A DNA stretch of 64,000 nucleotides from Peribacillus kribbensis DSM 17871 (lineage in GTDB: Bacteria > Bacillota > Bacilli > Bacillales > DSM-1321): assembly GCF_000430765.1 (NCBI RefSeq), contig NZ_KE387245.1:95629-159628 (forward strand), given 5' to 3'. A model generated the notes under the pieces. That model did not search any database, was not told the origin of the DNA, and saw only the letters and a program-made list of their open reading frames with translations. A program made the position numbers and the translations under genes. This document shows positions 38,601 through 46,051 of this stretch, piece by piece (positions within the stretch are counted from its first letter, which is position 1; each line of letters starts with the position of its first letter).

Positions 38601-39044
38601 ATCATATTTCTTCCCGGCTTCCAGTGAAATAGGAGCGCTTTTCTGTTCTATATCCCATTTATCCTGCCAGAAATCAATGGCTAATTTCCCGTTGATCCAG
38701 AGTCTGAATCCGTTATCCCCTATCATGTAAAACGTGTAATCTTCAGTGCGTTCAGGAACAATTTTACCGGTCCATCTTGCGGCAACATTATCATTCTGCC
38801 CTGTAAACATATCGAAGACTGGATTTAAGTCAGGGAAATTAATGTTGTTATCGACGATGGTGGTTTTCAATTGATTAAAATCGAATTTAGCTTCTCCTGA
38901 GGAAGTGTAGTATTCACCTTTCAGACCATGAGCCGCCTGATTGTCCTCGGCCTTCGCGATAGCAGGTGATACAGTATTCAGCCAGAAGGCTTGTGCCAGG
39001 ACAGCCGTAAAGGCTGTAATATAAACAAAAAGCTTCTTTTTCAT
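35649..39044 (-). CDS. Secreted GH2-family glycosidase with PA14 and DUF1349-like domains
   Basis: An 1131-residue extracellular enzyme. A signal peptide (about 1-33) ends near AIAKA. A PA14 carbohydrate-binding domain follows (HGLKGEYYTSS, RWTGKIVP, DNGFRLWINGK, about 40-180). The GH2 core has a jelly-roll, an Ig-like domain and a TIM barrel. Acid/base Glu is in FNEGWGQ (about residue 700) and the nucleophile Glu in IGEYGGLG (about 760). A helical FIVAR-like spacer follows near 840-900, and a concanavalin-like DUF1349 domain ends the protein. The start at 39044 has GGAGGCGGG upstream. Linkage to a YtfQRT/YjfF importer suggests a beta-galactosidase or beta-galactofuranosidase; the glycosidic specificity is inferred only. 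Confidence 0.88.
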   Translation of the reverse strand: MKKKLFVYITAFTAVLAQAFWLNTVSPAIAKAEDNQAAHGLKGEYYTSSGEAKFDFNQLKTTIVDNNINFPDLNPVFDMFTGQNDNVAARWTGKIVPERTEDYTFYMIGDNGFRLWINGKLAIDFWQDKWDIEQKSAPISLEAGKKYDIRIDYFEHFGGANLKLYWSSPGTEKQIIPKSAFFLPDDYILNNEIQSSTVLEDGKHVELSFNHSLEALPADLKDHYQINVFGREWPIRQLSIKKNEPAVLLMELNEPIYERTGDQVLVKYDGKGNMATSEGKEITSFVTRAENHSQYNIASPWADKVNENNVLSEYPRPQLVRDKWMSLNGKWEFQRALNNEAAPSGKKLNESILVPFAVESALSGIERKESHMWYKRNFTIPSNWKGDRVKLNFDAVDYKTVVYVNGQKAGEHIGGYDAFSFDITDYLVKKDNELIVEVYDETKGGQSRGKQTTNPEGIWYTSTSGIWQSVWLEPVSKSSIESIKTEADIQKNKVNVTVKGTNLKNKIIEAVVYIDGKRLTRTIGTPDQTISVPVPSPHLWTTTDPFLYDLQLNVIENKTVVDSVKTYFGMREVSVGKVNGQLRPLLNGKFIFQIGPLDQGYWPESGLTAPTDDALKFDIQKTKELGFNMIRKHIKVEPERWYYWADKMGMLVWQDKPSMDGSGAGGRASAEDQKQFELEFNEMIQEKYNHPSIFLWTVFNEGWGQYDTARMTNWVKSLDPTRLVSNASGWTDSGAGDVLDWHTYTAPNSPQVEENRIAVIGEYGGLGLATPGHEWGTTGWNYVMMKDKEEVTKTYVEYIESLKRFMYKNGLSAAVYTQTTDVEGELNGLLTYDRKITKLDADRVRKANQSLIDLSSPRNILKGKIDEAKELLKNSQTGDEPGQYSKEAMDDLQDSINEAKKVYQKKNTDDEKVFAAIRLLTQQLKDFKEKMNPPIEKEAIMDPFDSGTLSNKWSIFREDAAKWSLSENPGHLMITTQAGDSHEASNSIKNVFLQDAPSGDFEITTKLTASVQNNYEQAGLFIWQDEDNYIRFGHVYDNGLKLETAKEEGGRYSKSLNMAQHPGDETVYLKIKKTGNLYSTYFWSNGNWEKAADPITSSINVKKAGLYGTSVGSGKNVKASFDYFTMQSLLK

Positions 39045-39077
39045 ATTTTTTCCCGCCTCCCTTACTTGCTTTACATT

Positions 39078-39091
39078 TTTAAACGCTTTCA
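39078..39091 (-). promoter_or_regulatory. cre-like site in the GH2 gene leader
   Basis: Minus-strand TGAAAGCGTTTAAA differs from the cre consensus at one position (C to A near the 3' end). It lies about 50 nt downstream of the predicted start of transcription, a position typical of CcpA roadblock sites. Confidence 0.6.
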
Positions 39092-39148
39092 TTTTCAGTG
39101 ATATAGCTATTTCAGTCCATCCTCCTTTCCCTCTCTCATTCACTTATA

Positions 39149-39207
39149 ACTTTAGCAAGAATGATAGAGAAAAGATTTACAATAAGGCGTACATTTTTGT
39201 AATTTTT
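39149..39207 (-). promoter_or_regulatory. GH2 promoter with 37-bp bipartite element (copy C)
   Basis: On the minus strand the element (39171-39207) starts AAAAATTAC and has AAATCTT 29 bp later. A -10-like TAAAGT (39149-39154) follows at the same distance as in copies A and B. A consensus -35 is absent, so activation is expected. The likely activator is the response regulator at 44824. Confidence 0.7.
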
Positions 39208-39228
39208 CAATCAAACGTATTCCATTCA

Positions 39229-40269
39229 CTAAGATATGGAGGCATGCTGCTTTGTCGAGGCCGAATCAGTATGAAGATCAGCTATTGAATGCATCCTCTT
39301 TTTCCCTCTTCTAATCACGATCAGGCGCTGAAGCAGGATAAAAAGAAAAAGCAGGAAACCCACCACAATTTTTGTCCACCAGGAACTTAACGTCCCCTGA
39401 AACATAATGATCGTCTGGATCATTCCCATGCTCAGCACTCCCAGGACAGGACCAATCAGATACCCGGCTCCTCCGGTCAATAGGATTCCTCCTATCACAC
39501 ATGCTGCTATCGCATCCATTTCCATTCCCATTAAATGAAGCGCATAGCCGGACTGCATATAAACAGTAAATACAAAGCCTCCAAGTGCAGAGCTGAATCC
39601 TGATAATGTATAGACCATTATCGTCGTTTTTCCTACAGGAAGGCCCATCAGTCTTGCAGAACTGACATTGCCTCCTACGGCATACACATATCTTCCAAAG
39701 CTTGTGTATTTTGATAGATAAATAGCAGCAGCTACAAAGATGATCGATAGAACGACGCCGATTGAAATATAATTTTCACCCATTACATACAATTTATAAT
39801 CTGATAGGAACATGAACGTATTATCCGTGATTTCAACGCTTTCTGTACTGATTAAATAACATAAGCCTCTTGCCAGGAACATCCCGGCCAATGTGACGAT
39901 CCACGGATGAAGCTGAAACCTGAAAATCAGATATCCCTGCCCTGCTCCAAAAATAATTCCTAAGAGCAAGGTCAATAGAATAACCAAGTATGCATGTAGT
40001 CCATGCTCCAGCAGGGACGCCGTGATTATACTTACAAAGGCTACAAAGGAGGCCACCGAAAGGTCAATGCCGCCCGTAATGATGACAAATGCCATACCTG
40101 TGGCTATGATGATTAAATAAGCATTATCGATGAACAGATTGAGAAACACCTGCATACTCAAAAATCCAGTAAAGGAGAGTGAACCATAGCCATACAGCAA
40201 TACAATCAAAAACAAGGTCGCTATAATGATGATATTATTCTCGTTAATTCGATGAGAAATCTTTTTCAT
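39229..40269 (-). CDS. yjfF: Sugar ABC transporter permease, YjfF-type
   Basis: A 346-residue integral membrane permease of the RbsC/BPD_transp_2 class with about 8-10 helices. GMAFVIITGGIDLSVASFVAF is the family signature for this group and YAVGGNVSSARLMG is the coupling loop. In E. coli YjfF is the second permease of the galactofuranose importer YtfQRT-YjfF. The basic C-terminus (IRRGKKRMH) is cytosolic. It overlaps ytfT by 4 nt and is last in the ytfR-ytfT-yjfF unit. Confidence 0.85.
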   Translation of the reverse strand: MKKISHRINENNIIIIATLFLIVLLYGYGSLSFTGFLSMQVFLNLFIDNAYLIIIATGMAFVIITGGIDLSVASFVAFVSIITASLLEHGLHAYLVILLTLLLGIIFGAGQGYLIFRFQLHPWIVTLAGMFLARGLCYLISTESVEITDNTFMFLSDYKLYVMGENYISIGVVLSIIFVAAAIYLSKYTSFGRYVYAVGGNVSSARLMGLPVGKTTIMVYTLSGFSSALGGFVFTVYMQSGYALHLMGMEMDAIAACVIGGILLTGGAGYLIGPVLGVLSMGMIQTIIMFQGTLSSWWTKIVVGFLLFLFILLQRLIVIRRGKKRMHSIADLHTDSASTKQHASIS

Positions 40270-41279
40270 GCTTCATTCACCTTCTTCTTGAAGCTTGATT
40301 GTCTGATGAGTTTTCTGAATTCACCTGACTGCATGAGACAGACGGCTATTACCACAATTGCTTTTACAACCATCGTCATTTCCGGCCGGATTCCGATGGA
40401 ATAAATGGTTGTTGAGAGCGTCTGAATGAATAGGGCACCAATCAGCGTCCCTCCCAGATAGAATCTTCCCCCGCGCATGGATGTCCCTCCGATCACCACG
40501 GCTAAAATAGCATCTAATTCGATCCATAATCCAGCATTGTTTGCATCGGCACTGCTGACATTGGAACTAACCAGGATCCCGGCAATCGCCGAGCAGATAC
40601 CTGAAATGATATAAACGATGAGTATCATTTTTTCTGGTCTTATTCCTGCAAAATGACTAGAGGTTTTATTGGAGCCTATAGACTCTAAAAAGAGACCAAG
40701 TGCCGTTTTTTTCTTTACTATCAGGACGATGCAGAACACTGCAAGGCCAATGTATATCGCAAAAGGGAAGCCCAGCAGAAATCCCTTTCCAATATATTCA
40801 TAGGCTTTATTATTGATGGTCAGGATTTGCCCACCGGTGATCAATTGTGCGATTCCCCTTCCGACTGTCATCAAAATCAGGGTGGCAATCATAGGCTGGA
40901 TTTTTAAATAAGCGATTAAGATTCCGTTCCAAAGTCCGCAGATCAAACCTATCACAAGGGCAAAAAGGATGGCGTAAGGAAGCGGTGCAACTTCCAGCAG
41001 AGAAGCAGCGGCTGCAGCTGTTATGGCAAGGATTGAACCAACGGATATATCGATTCCTTCTTTGGCAATAACCAGCGTCATTCCTATGGCAATGACAAGC
41101 AGAGGGATAACCCTGTTCATGATGTCTATTAAGCTTCCGAACAGATGTCCATTTTTGATGGTAATGTGAAAAAATCCGGGAATTGTGAAGAAATTGATCA
41201 AAAGCAGAAGTACTAGTGCAGCAAACGGCCAAAATAGCTTTGACTGTGTGTACCTAATCATGAACTGACTCAACGACAC
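40266..41279 (-). CDS. ytfT: Sugar ABC transporter permease, YtfT-type
   Basis: A 337-residue permease paralogous to the next gene, with the signature GMTLVIAKEGIDISVGSILAIT and the coupling loop ESIGSNKTSSHFAG. Several helices contain the LLLINFF and GGTSMRGGRFYLGGTLIGALF stretches typical of RbsC-like permeases. YtfT and YjfF probably form the heterodimeric pore. It overlaps the ATPase gene by 26 nt, indicating translational coupling. Confidence 0.85.
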   Translation of the reverse strand: MSLSQFMIRYTQSKLFWPFAALVLLLLINFFTIPGFFHITIKNGHLFGSLIDIMNRVIPLLVIAIGMTLVIAKEGIDISVGSILAITAAAAASLLEVAPLPYAILFALVIGLICGLWNGILIAYLKIQPMIATLILMTVGRGIAQLITGGQILTINNKAYEYIGKGFLLGFPFAIYIGLAVFCIVLIVKKKTALGLFLESIGSNKTSSHFAGIRPEKMILIVYIISGICSAIAGILVSSNVSSADANNAGLWIELDAILAVVIGGTSMRGGRFYLGGTLIGALFIQTLSTTIYSIGIRPEMTMVVKAIVVIAVCLMQSGEFRKLIRQSSFKKKVNEA

Positions 41280-42783
41280 CAGCTCCTTCTGAAATCAATT
41301 CCAAAATATTTTTAACACTGATCTTTTCTCCTTCTAATTGCCCGATTTGATACCGGTCTCTTAATACAATCACTCGATCACAGCATGCCGCAACTTCTTC
41401 TAATTCTGCAGAAATGAATAATATGCTTACCCCTTCTGCTGCTAAATCTAATATTAATTTTCTAATTTCCAGCTTAGAACCAATATCGACTCCACGGGTC
41501 GGTTCATCCATGATTAGGAGACTGGGGTTTGTGGCTAGCCAGCGGGATAGAATGACCTTTTGCTGGTTTCCCCCGCTCAAGTTTTCAATTTTCTCTTCCA
41601 TGTCTGGGGTCTTTATGTTTAGAAGCTTAATATACTTTTCTGCTATCTTTTTTTGTTCTTTGAGTGGAATATAGTTAAAAATCCCCCTCTTGGACTGAAG
41701 TGCCAGCATCATATTTTCCCGAATGGTTAACTCTCCGACAATTCCTTCTGTCTTACGGTCTTCCGGGCAAAATCCCAGGCCCTTTTCAATCGCCAGCTTC
41801 GGATTCATCGAATGGATCTTCTCATTTTCAATAACAAGTGTCCCATTATCAGACGCGTCGATCCCGAATAGAAGTTTTGCTGTTTCCGTTCTTCCTGAGC
41901 CTAAAAGACCGGCCAATCCAAGGACTTCTCCTTTTTTTATGGATAAATGTACAGGATTCATCGAGCCCTTTTTCTCGAGGCCCTTCACCATGAGAAAATT
42001 CTTTTTACTTATATTGGCAGCATGCTTTTTTTGTGACAGCAGAGGTTCAATCCATTCCTTCCCTATCATTTTTGATACTAGCTCATTTCTGGTTAAAAGA
42101 CTCGTCTGGTATTCTCCAATCAGCTGGCCATTGCGAAGGACCGTGATTCGATCAGATATCTCGAAAACCTGATCAAGAAAGTGGGAAACAAAGATGATCC
42201 CCATCCCTCTGCTTTTTAAATTCTTCATAACTTCAAACAGTTTTTGCACTTCACTTTTATCGAGGCTTGACGTAGGCTCATCTAATATTAAGACACCACT
42301 TGAGGTATCGACGGCCTTGGCTATCGCAGTCATCTGCTGTATCGCCGTGGAATAGGAAGAAAGAGTTCGTTTTACATCAATCTCAATATTTAATTTCTCT
42401 TTAAGCAAAACCTCCGCTTTACGGTACATCTCCTTCCAATCAATTCTTCCATTTTTTTTAGGTTCCCTTCCTATATAAATATTTTCAGCAACTGACAAGT
42501 TCTCACAAAGGTTTACCTCCTGGTATACCGTACTGATGCCAAGCCTTTTAGCCTCTTCAGCAGAAGCAGGGCTTATCAGGCTATTCTCGAGGTAGATCTG
42601 TCCTTGATCCTTTTTAAGTATTCCAGTCAAAACTTTAATCAATGTCGATTTTCCCGCACCATTCTCACCCATCAGGGAATGGATTTCCCCCTTACGCAGA
42701 CTAAAGTCTACATTTGAGAGTGCTTTTACTCCTGGAAAGCCCTTTGAAATCCCCTTTGCCACAAGCAAGCTGTCTGAATTCAT
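41254..42783 (-). CDS. ytfR: Sugar ABC transporter ATP-binding protein, two NBDs, YtfR-type
   Basis: A 509-residue cytosolic ATPase with two ABC domains. NBD1 has Walker A GENGAGKST, a degenerate signature (SSYSTAIQQM) and Walker B VLILDEPTSSLD. NBD2 has an altered Walker A (GLLGSGRTETAK), the true signature LSGGNQQKV and Walker B LLIMDEPTRGVDIGSK, as in RbsA/MglA/YtfR. The start at 42783 (MNSDSLLVAKGISKGFPGV) has GGAAGGTG upstream; an ATG at 42804 is less well placed. It opens the ytfR-ytfT-yjfF operon and its promoter carries element B. Confidence 0.9.
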   Translation of the reverse strand: MNSDSLLVAKGISKGFPGVKALSNVDFSLRKGEIHSLMGENGAGKSTLIKVLTGILKKDQGQIYLENSLISPASAEEAKRLGISTVYQEVNLCENLSVAENIYIGREPKKNGRIDWKEMYRKAEVLLKEKLNIEIDVKRTLSSYSTAIQQMTAIAKAVDTSSGVLILDEPTSSLDKSEVQKLFEVMKNLKSRGMGIIFVSHFLDQVFEISDRITVLRNGQLIGEYQTSLLTRNELVSKMIGKEWIEPLLSQKKHAANISKKNFLMVKGLEKKGSMNPVHLSIKKGEVLGLAGLLGSGRTETAKLLFGIDASDNGTLVIENEKIHSMNPKLAIEKGLGFCPEDRKTEGIVGELTIRENMMLALQSKRGIFNYIPLKEQKKIAEKYIKLLNIKTPDMEEKIENLSGGNQQKVILSRWLATNPSLLIMDEPTRGVDIGSKLEIRKLILDLAAEGVSILFISAELEEVAACCDRVIVLRDRYQIGQLEGEKISVKNILELISEGAGVVESVHD

Positions 42784-42827
42784 ACCTAACACCTTCCAAC
42801 TCATATTTCGTACTAAAGTTATGTATC

Positions 42828-42886
42828 AGTATAAAAAAATTCTGTCTGTAAGTATTTAAAAAAAAGAAGCTTTTTTTGTAATTTTT
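42828..42886 (-). promoter_or_regulatory. ytfR promoter with 37-bp bipartite element (copy B)
   Basis: The element (42850-42886, minus strand) starts AAAAATTAC and has AAATACT 29 bp later. A -10 TATACT (42828-42833) follows at 24 bp. No consensus -35 is present at the right distance, so activator-dependent initiation is likely. Confidence 0.7.
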
Positions 42887-42900
42887 CACTTTTTTTCATA

Positions 42901-42930
42901 AAAAAGACCCCTCTGAAATTTCAAGGGGTT
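42901..42930 (-). terminator. Terminator after the tandem binding-protein gene
   Basis: Minus strand AACCCCT and AGGGGT pair around TGAAATTTCAG and six T follow. It separates the regulatory unit from ytfR. Confidence 0.8.
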
Positions 42931-42940
42931 GGGTGTAATT

Positions 42941-44827
42941 CTAATAAGCTCTTTGGTAAAGCATTTTTTTTGCCTGTTTTTGATCAAACGTTTCTTCCGA
43001 AGTAATGATCCTTTGGGGAATTTCAATTCCATTTTCCAGGTCCTTCACTGCCTTCATTAATTGTGGTCCCAGTAGGGGGCTGCATTCAACGGTAAAATTC
43101 ATCTTCCCCACACTTAAAGAGTTAAATGCCTTTTTAGTAGCATCAATCGAAATAATTACTATATCCTGTCCGGGTTTTAAGCCATATTCCTCTATGGCTT
43201 CTATGGCACCTAAGGCCATATCGTCATTATGGGCATAAACCACATTGATTTCTTTGCCATATTCTGCGAGTGCCTTTTCCATTAATTTCTTCCCTTTATT
43301 CATAGTGAAATCTCCGGCATAGGAGTGTAAAAGAGAAAAATTAGGATTTTGTTTTATAATTTCGTTAAATCCCTGTTTTCGGTCCACTGCGGGTGCAGAG
43401 TTAACGGTTCCTTCCAGTTCGATAATATGGACAGGCTTTGCAGAGTGAAAATGTGATGAAAGCCACTTGCCGGCTCTCCTTCCTTCTTCAACAAAATCAG
43501 AACCTAGGAAGGAAGTCCACAGAGTTTGATCTTCTACATCTACTTCCCGGTCTGAAAGAATGACAGGTATGCCTGCTTCCTTTGCTTCCTTCAGAATCCC
43601 TTCCCAGCCCTCTTCGGTTTTAGGTGAAAAGGCGATGACATCCACATGCTGTTTAATAAACTTCCGTATAATATCAATTTGTTTCTTCTGGCTGTAATCC
43701 GCGTTCCTTAAGAGGAGATCAATGCCTGATTTCTTCGCTGCGGAAACGATGGAATCTGTATTTGCGAGTCTCCACTCACTCTCTGAACCTACCTGAGCGA
43801 ACCCGAGTTTGATACGTTTATGTTTGTTTTTACTGCTTGAGGTCACATCATTGTTAAAGGAACGTAAATAGGTGTCCACATTATTTTTTGTAACCTTATG
43901 GTCTCTTAAAATAATCTTTTTAGGCAGGCCGGGAACCTTATGGAGGATATCCATTGCATACTGCACAGCTTTTATTCCTCCCGTAGGGGTAATATAAGTG
44001 GCATCGATCGTTCCTTTTTTGACCAGCCTGAGTCCGCCGTTTTCTTCATTCAGCCCATCACTGCCAATAATTCTCACTCCTTTAATCTTAAAATCTTGTA
44101 AAGCCCTATAGGCTCCAAGCGCCATCGCATCATTTTGAGCATAAATTAAGTCAGGCGCCATTCCAGATTTCAACAGAAGTTTAAGCTCATCCTCCGCCTT
44201 GTCCCGCATCCAATTCCCATTAATTGTACGAATGATCGTATGGGAGGATTCTCGTTTGATCGTTTCTTCAAAACCCTTCGTCCGCTCTTCTGCCTGGAGC
44301 GAATCCTTATTTCCTTCCACCTGAATAATTTTTCCCCGCTTATTCCCTAATAAGCTAATAGCCTCTTTCGCTGCCATCTTCCCATTCAGCTGATTATCGA
44401 AGCCGATATAAAGTGTATAATCGTAACCCTTGACTCCCCTGCCTAAAACGATTACCGGGATTTTTTTATATACCTCAGAAATTACCGGTGTCAACGTATT
44501 AGCATTGTCTACAGAAACGATCAGGAGGTCAATTCCGTAATTCATAAGGGAATGGATGTCCCTCACCTGCTGGGCATCATTTTGCACAGCATCGGTGAAA
44601 ATCACTCTTGTATCCTTATAATGGGAAATCTCCTTTTTAATTTCCTTATTCATTTGAATCTGCCAGGGTCCGTTTAAGTTGGGATGGGAAACCCCGATTA
44701 AGTATTTTACATTTCCTTGGGAATGAACAGTCTGTTCTTCCCTGCCCCCATATAAATCGCCAAACATGATAAGGCCTATCGCTGTTCCTGCCGCTATTAA
44801 CGTAATTATAACATTCCTGAGACTCAC
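42941..44827 (-). CDS. Membrane-anchored protein with two tandem sugar-binding (Peripla_BP) domains
   Basis: A 628-residue extracytoplasmic protein anchored by one N-terminal transmembrane helix (about residues 5-24); there is no lipobox Cys. Domain 1 (about 41-322) is an RbsB-like substrate-binding domain (YLIGVSHPNLNGPWQIQM, YAQNDAMALGAYRAL). A linker (about 323-337) leads to domain 2 (about 338-628), a paralogue of the separate YtfQ protein (LGFAQVGSESEWR, ELEGTVNSAPAVDRKQGF, YAHNDDMALGAIEAIEEYGLKPGQDI). The start is GTG 44827, overlapping the response-regulator stop by 4 nt, so it is expressed with the two-component system. A role as sensory co-receptor for the histidine kinase is inferred. 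It could also act as an uptake receptor. Confidence 0.85.
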   Translation of the reverse strand: MSLRNVIITLIAAGTAIGLIMFGDLYGGREEQTVHSQGNVKYLIGVSHPNLNGPWQIQMNKEIKKEISHYKDTRVIFTDAVQNDAQQVRDIHSLMNYGIDLLIVSVDNANTLTPVISEVYKKIPVIVLGRGVKGYDYTLYIGFDNQLNGKMAAKEAISLLGNKRGKIIQVEGNKDSLQAEERTKGFEETIKRESSHTIIRTINGNWMRDKAEDELKLLLKSGMAPDLIYAQNDAMALGAYRALQDFKIKGVRIIGSDGLNEENGGLRLVKKGTIDATYITPTGGIKAVQYAMDILHKVPGLPKKIILRDHKVTKNNVDTYLRSFNNDVTSSSKNKHKRIKLGFAQVGSESEWRLANTDSIVSAAKKSGIDLLLRNADYSQKKQIDIIRKFIKQHVDVIAFSPKTEEGWEGILKEAKEAGIPVILSDREVDVEDQTLWTSFLGSDFVEEGRRAGKWLSSHFHSAKPVHIIELEGTVNSAPAVDRKQGFNEIIKQNPNFSLLHSYAGDFTMNKGKKLMEKALAEYGKEINVVYAHNDDMALGAIEAIEEYGLKPGQDIVIISIDATKKAFNSLSVGKMNFTVECSPLLGPQLMKAVKDLENGIEIPQRIITSEETFDQKQAKKMLYQRAY

Positions 44828-46014
44828 CTTCTGCTCCCGCTCCTATAGGAGCTGGGAGATATCCCTACCACTTTTTTAAAGGCATTGCAGAAATAATGCT
44901 GGGTGCTGTAGCCCACTTTTTCCGAAATCTCGTAAACCTTCAAAAAAGGATCATTCATTAATAATAGGGATCGATCAATTCGCACCTTCGTTACATATTG
45001 GATAAAGGATGTTCCCAATTCGTTCTTAAATTGCTTGCTTAAATAGGAGGGGCTTACTTTAACTTTTTCGGCGACTTCCGTTAAGGTCATTAAAGGATCA
45101 AAATAATGCTGATCAATATAGTTTTTTGCCAAAACCACAATTGGAGAAAGATGAGAATAAGAACTTAATTCTTCCAATAATTGCTGATAGATGGACGGTA
45201 TATTTTCAGCTGATTGGGCTGTTTTTTCAGAATATACAACAGTCTTTTCAAGGAAACCTTCTGCTTTTTCTTTTATATTTTTATTAATGAAAGATAATTC
45301 CTCAGCTCTTTGCAAAGGCAGCAGGATTATTACGTTTCCTTCTGTGTCTTCACAAACTTCTGCCTCAGGAAAGTCAGATAAAAGTTCCCTCGTGATATTA
45401 ACAAGTGAAAACGCTGACAATTTATCGCTCCAGACTTTATCTGCTGTATGTAAATCAATATTCAGCAGTTTTATTACAGACACCCCCACGGGTCCTTCAA
45501 GGTTAATCCTGAATAAATTCAACTCTTCCTTAAAATTTGACTGTGAAGCAGATCCACATATCCACCGCTGCAAAAAATCCATCTTTAGCAATTCGAGATT
45601 TCCTTCAAACTTTTCATCTTTTCTGTGAAGATCCATTTTATTTTTTAATTCTCTGGCCGCTCTTTCAATCACATTTTCTAGTTCTTTTACATCGACTGGT
45701 TTCAAAAGATAGTCAAATACCCTCAGCCGGACAGCCTGCTGGGCATAAGAGAATTCATCATGCCCTGTGATTAAGATAAACAATGCTTCGGGTAAAGCAG
45801 ACTCTAATTTTCTAATAAGGTCCAGTCCATTAAGAAATGGCATACAGATGTCAAGCAAAAGGATATCTGGCTTAAGCTCCTTGGCCATCTCCAGGGCAAT
45901 CTCTCCATCCTCTGCTTCGCCTGCAATCTGAATAGAAAATTTTCCCCAGTCTACTGCGGCTTTTAGTCCTCTTCTAATTATGATCTCGTCATCCGCTATT
46001 AAGAGTTTAAACAT
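44824..46014 (-). CDS. Response regulator with AraC-type DNA-binding domain (YesN family)
   Basis: A 396-residue regulator. The receiver domain has the acidic pair ADDE (residues 7-10), the phosphoacceptor Asp55 in LLLDICMPFLNG and the conserved Lys in LLKPVD. The C-terminal 100 residues form two AraC helix-turn-helices (LTEVAEKVKVSPSYLSKQFK and YEISEKVGYSTQHYFCNAFK). The start at 46014 has AGGAGG upstream; an earlier ATG lies within the kinase gene. It is 37 nt after the kinase gene and overlaps the tandem binding-protein gene. It is the likely activator of elements A, B and C. Confidence 0.92.
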   Translation of the reverse strand: MFKLLIADDEIIIRRGLKAAVDWGKFSIQIAGEAEDGEIALEMAKELKPDILLLDICMPFLNGLDLIRKLESALPEALFILITGHDEFSYAQQAVRLRVFDYLLKPVDVKELENVIERAARELKNKMDLHRKDEKFEGNLELLKMDFLQRWICGSASQSNFKEELNLFRINLEGPVGVSVIKLLNIDLHTADKVWSDKLSAFSLVNITRELLSDFPEAEVCEDTEGNVIILLPLQRAEELSFINKNIKEKAEGFLEKTVVYSEKTAQSAENIPSIYQQLLEELSSYSHLSPIVVLAKNYIDQHYFDPLMTLTEVAEKVKVSPSYLSKQFKNELGTSFIQYVTKVRIDRSLLLMNDPFLKVYEISEKVGYSTQHYFCNAFKKVVGISPSSYRSGSRR

Positions 46015-46051
46015 AGCTATGCCTCCTAACGAATTTATCCAAGAATCCCAT

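Noticed and set aside
35649..39143. GH2 gene start at 39143
   Set aside because: The first 33 codons lie upstream of the GGAGGCGGG site and before the signal peptide; the start at 39044 gives a proper signal sequence.
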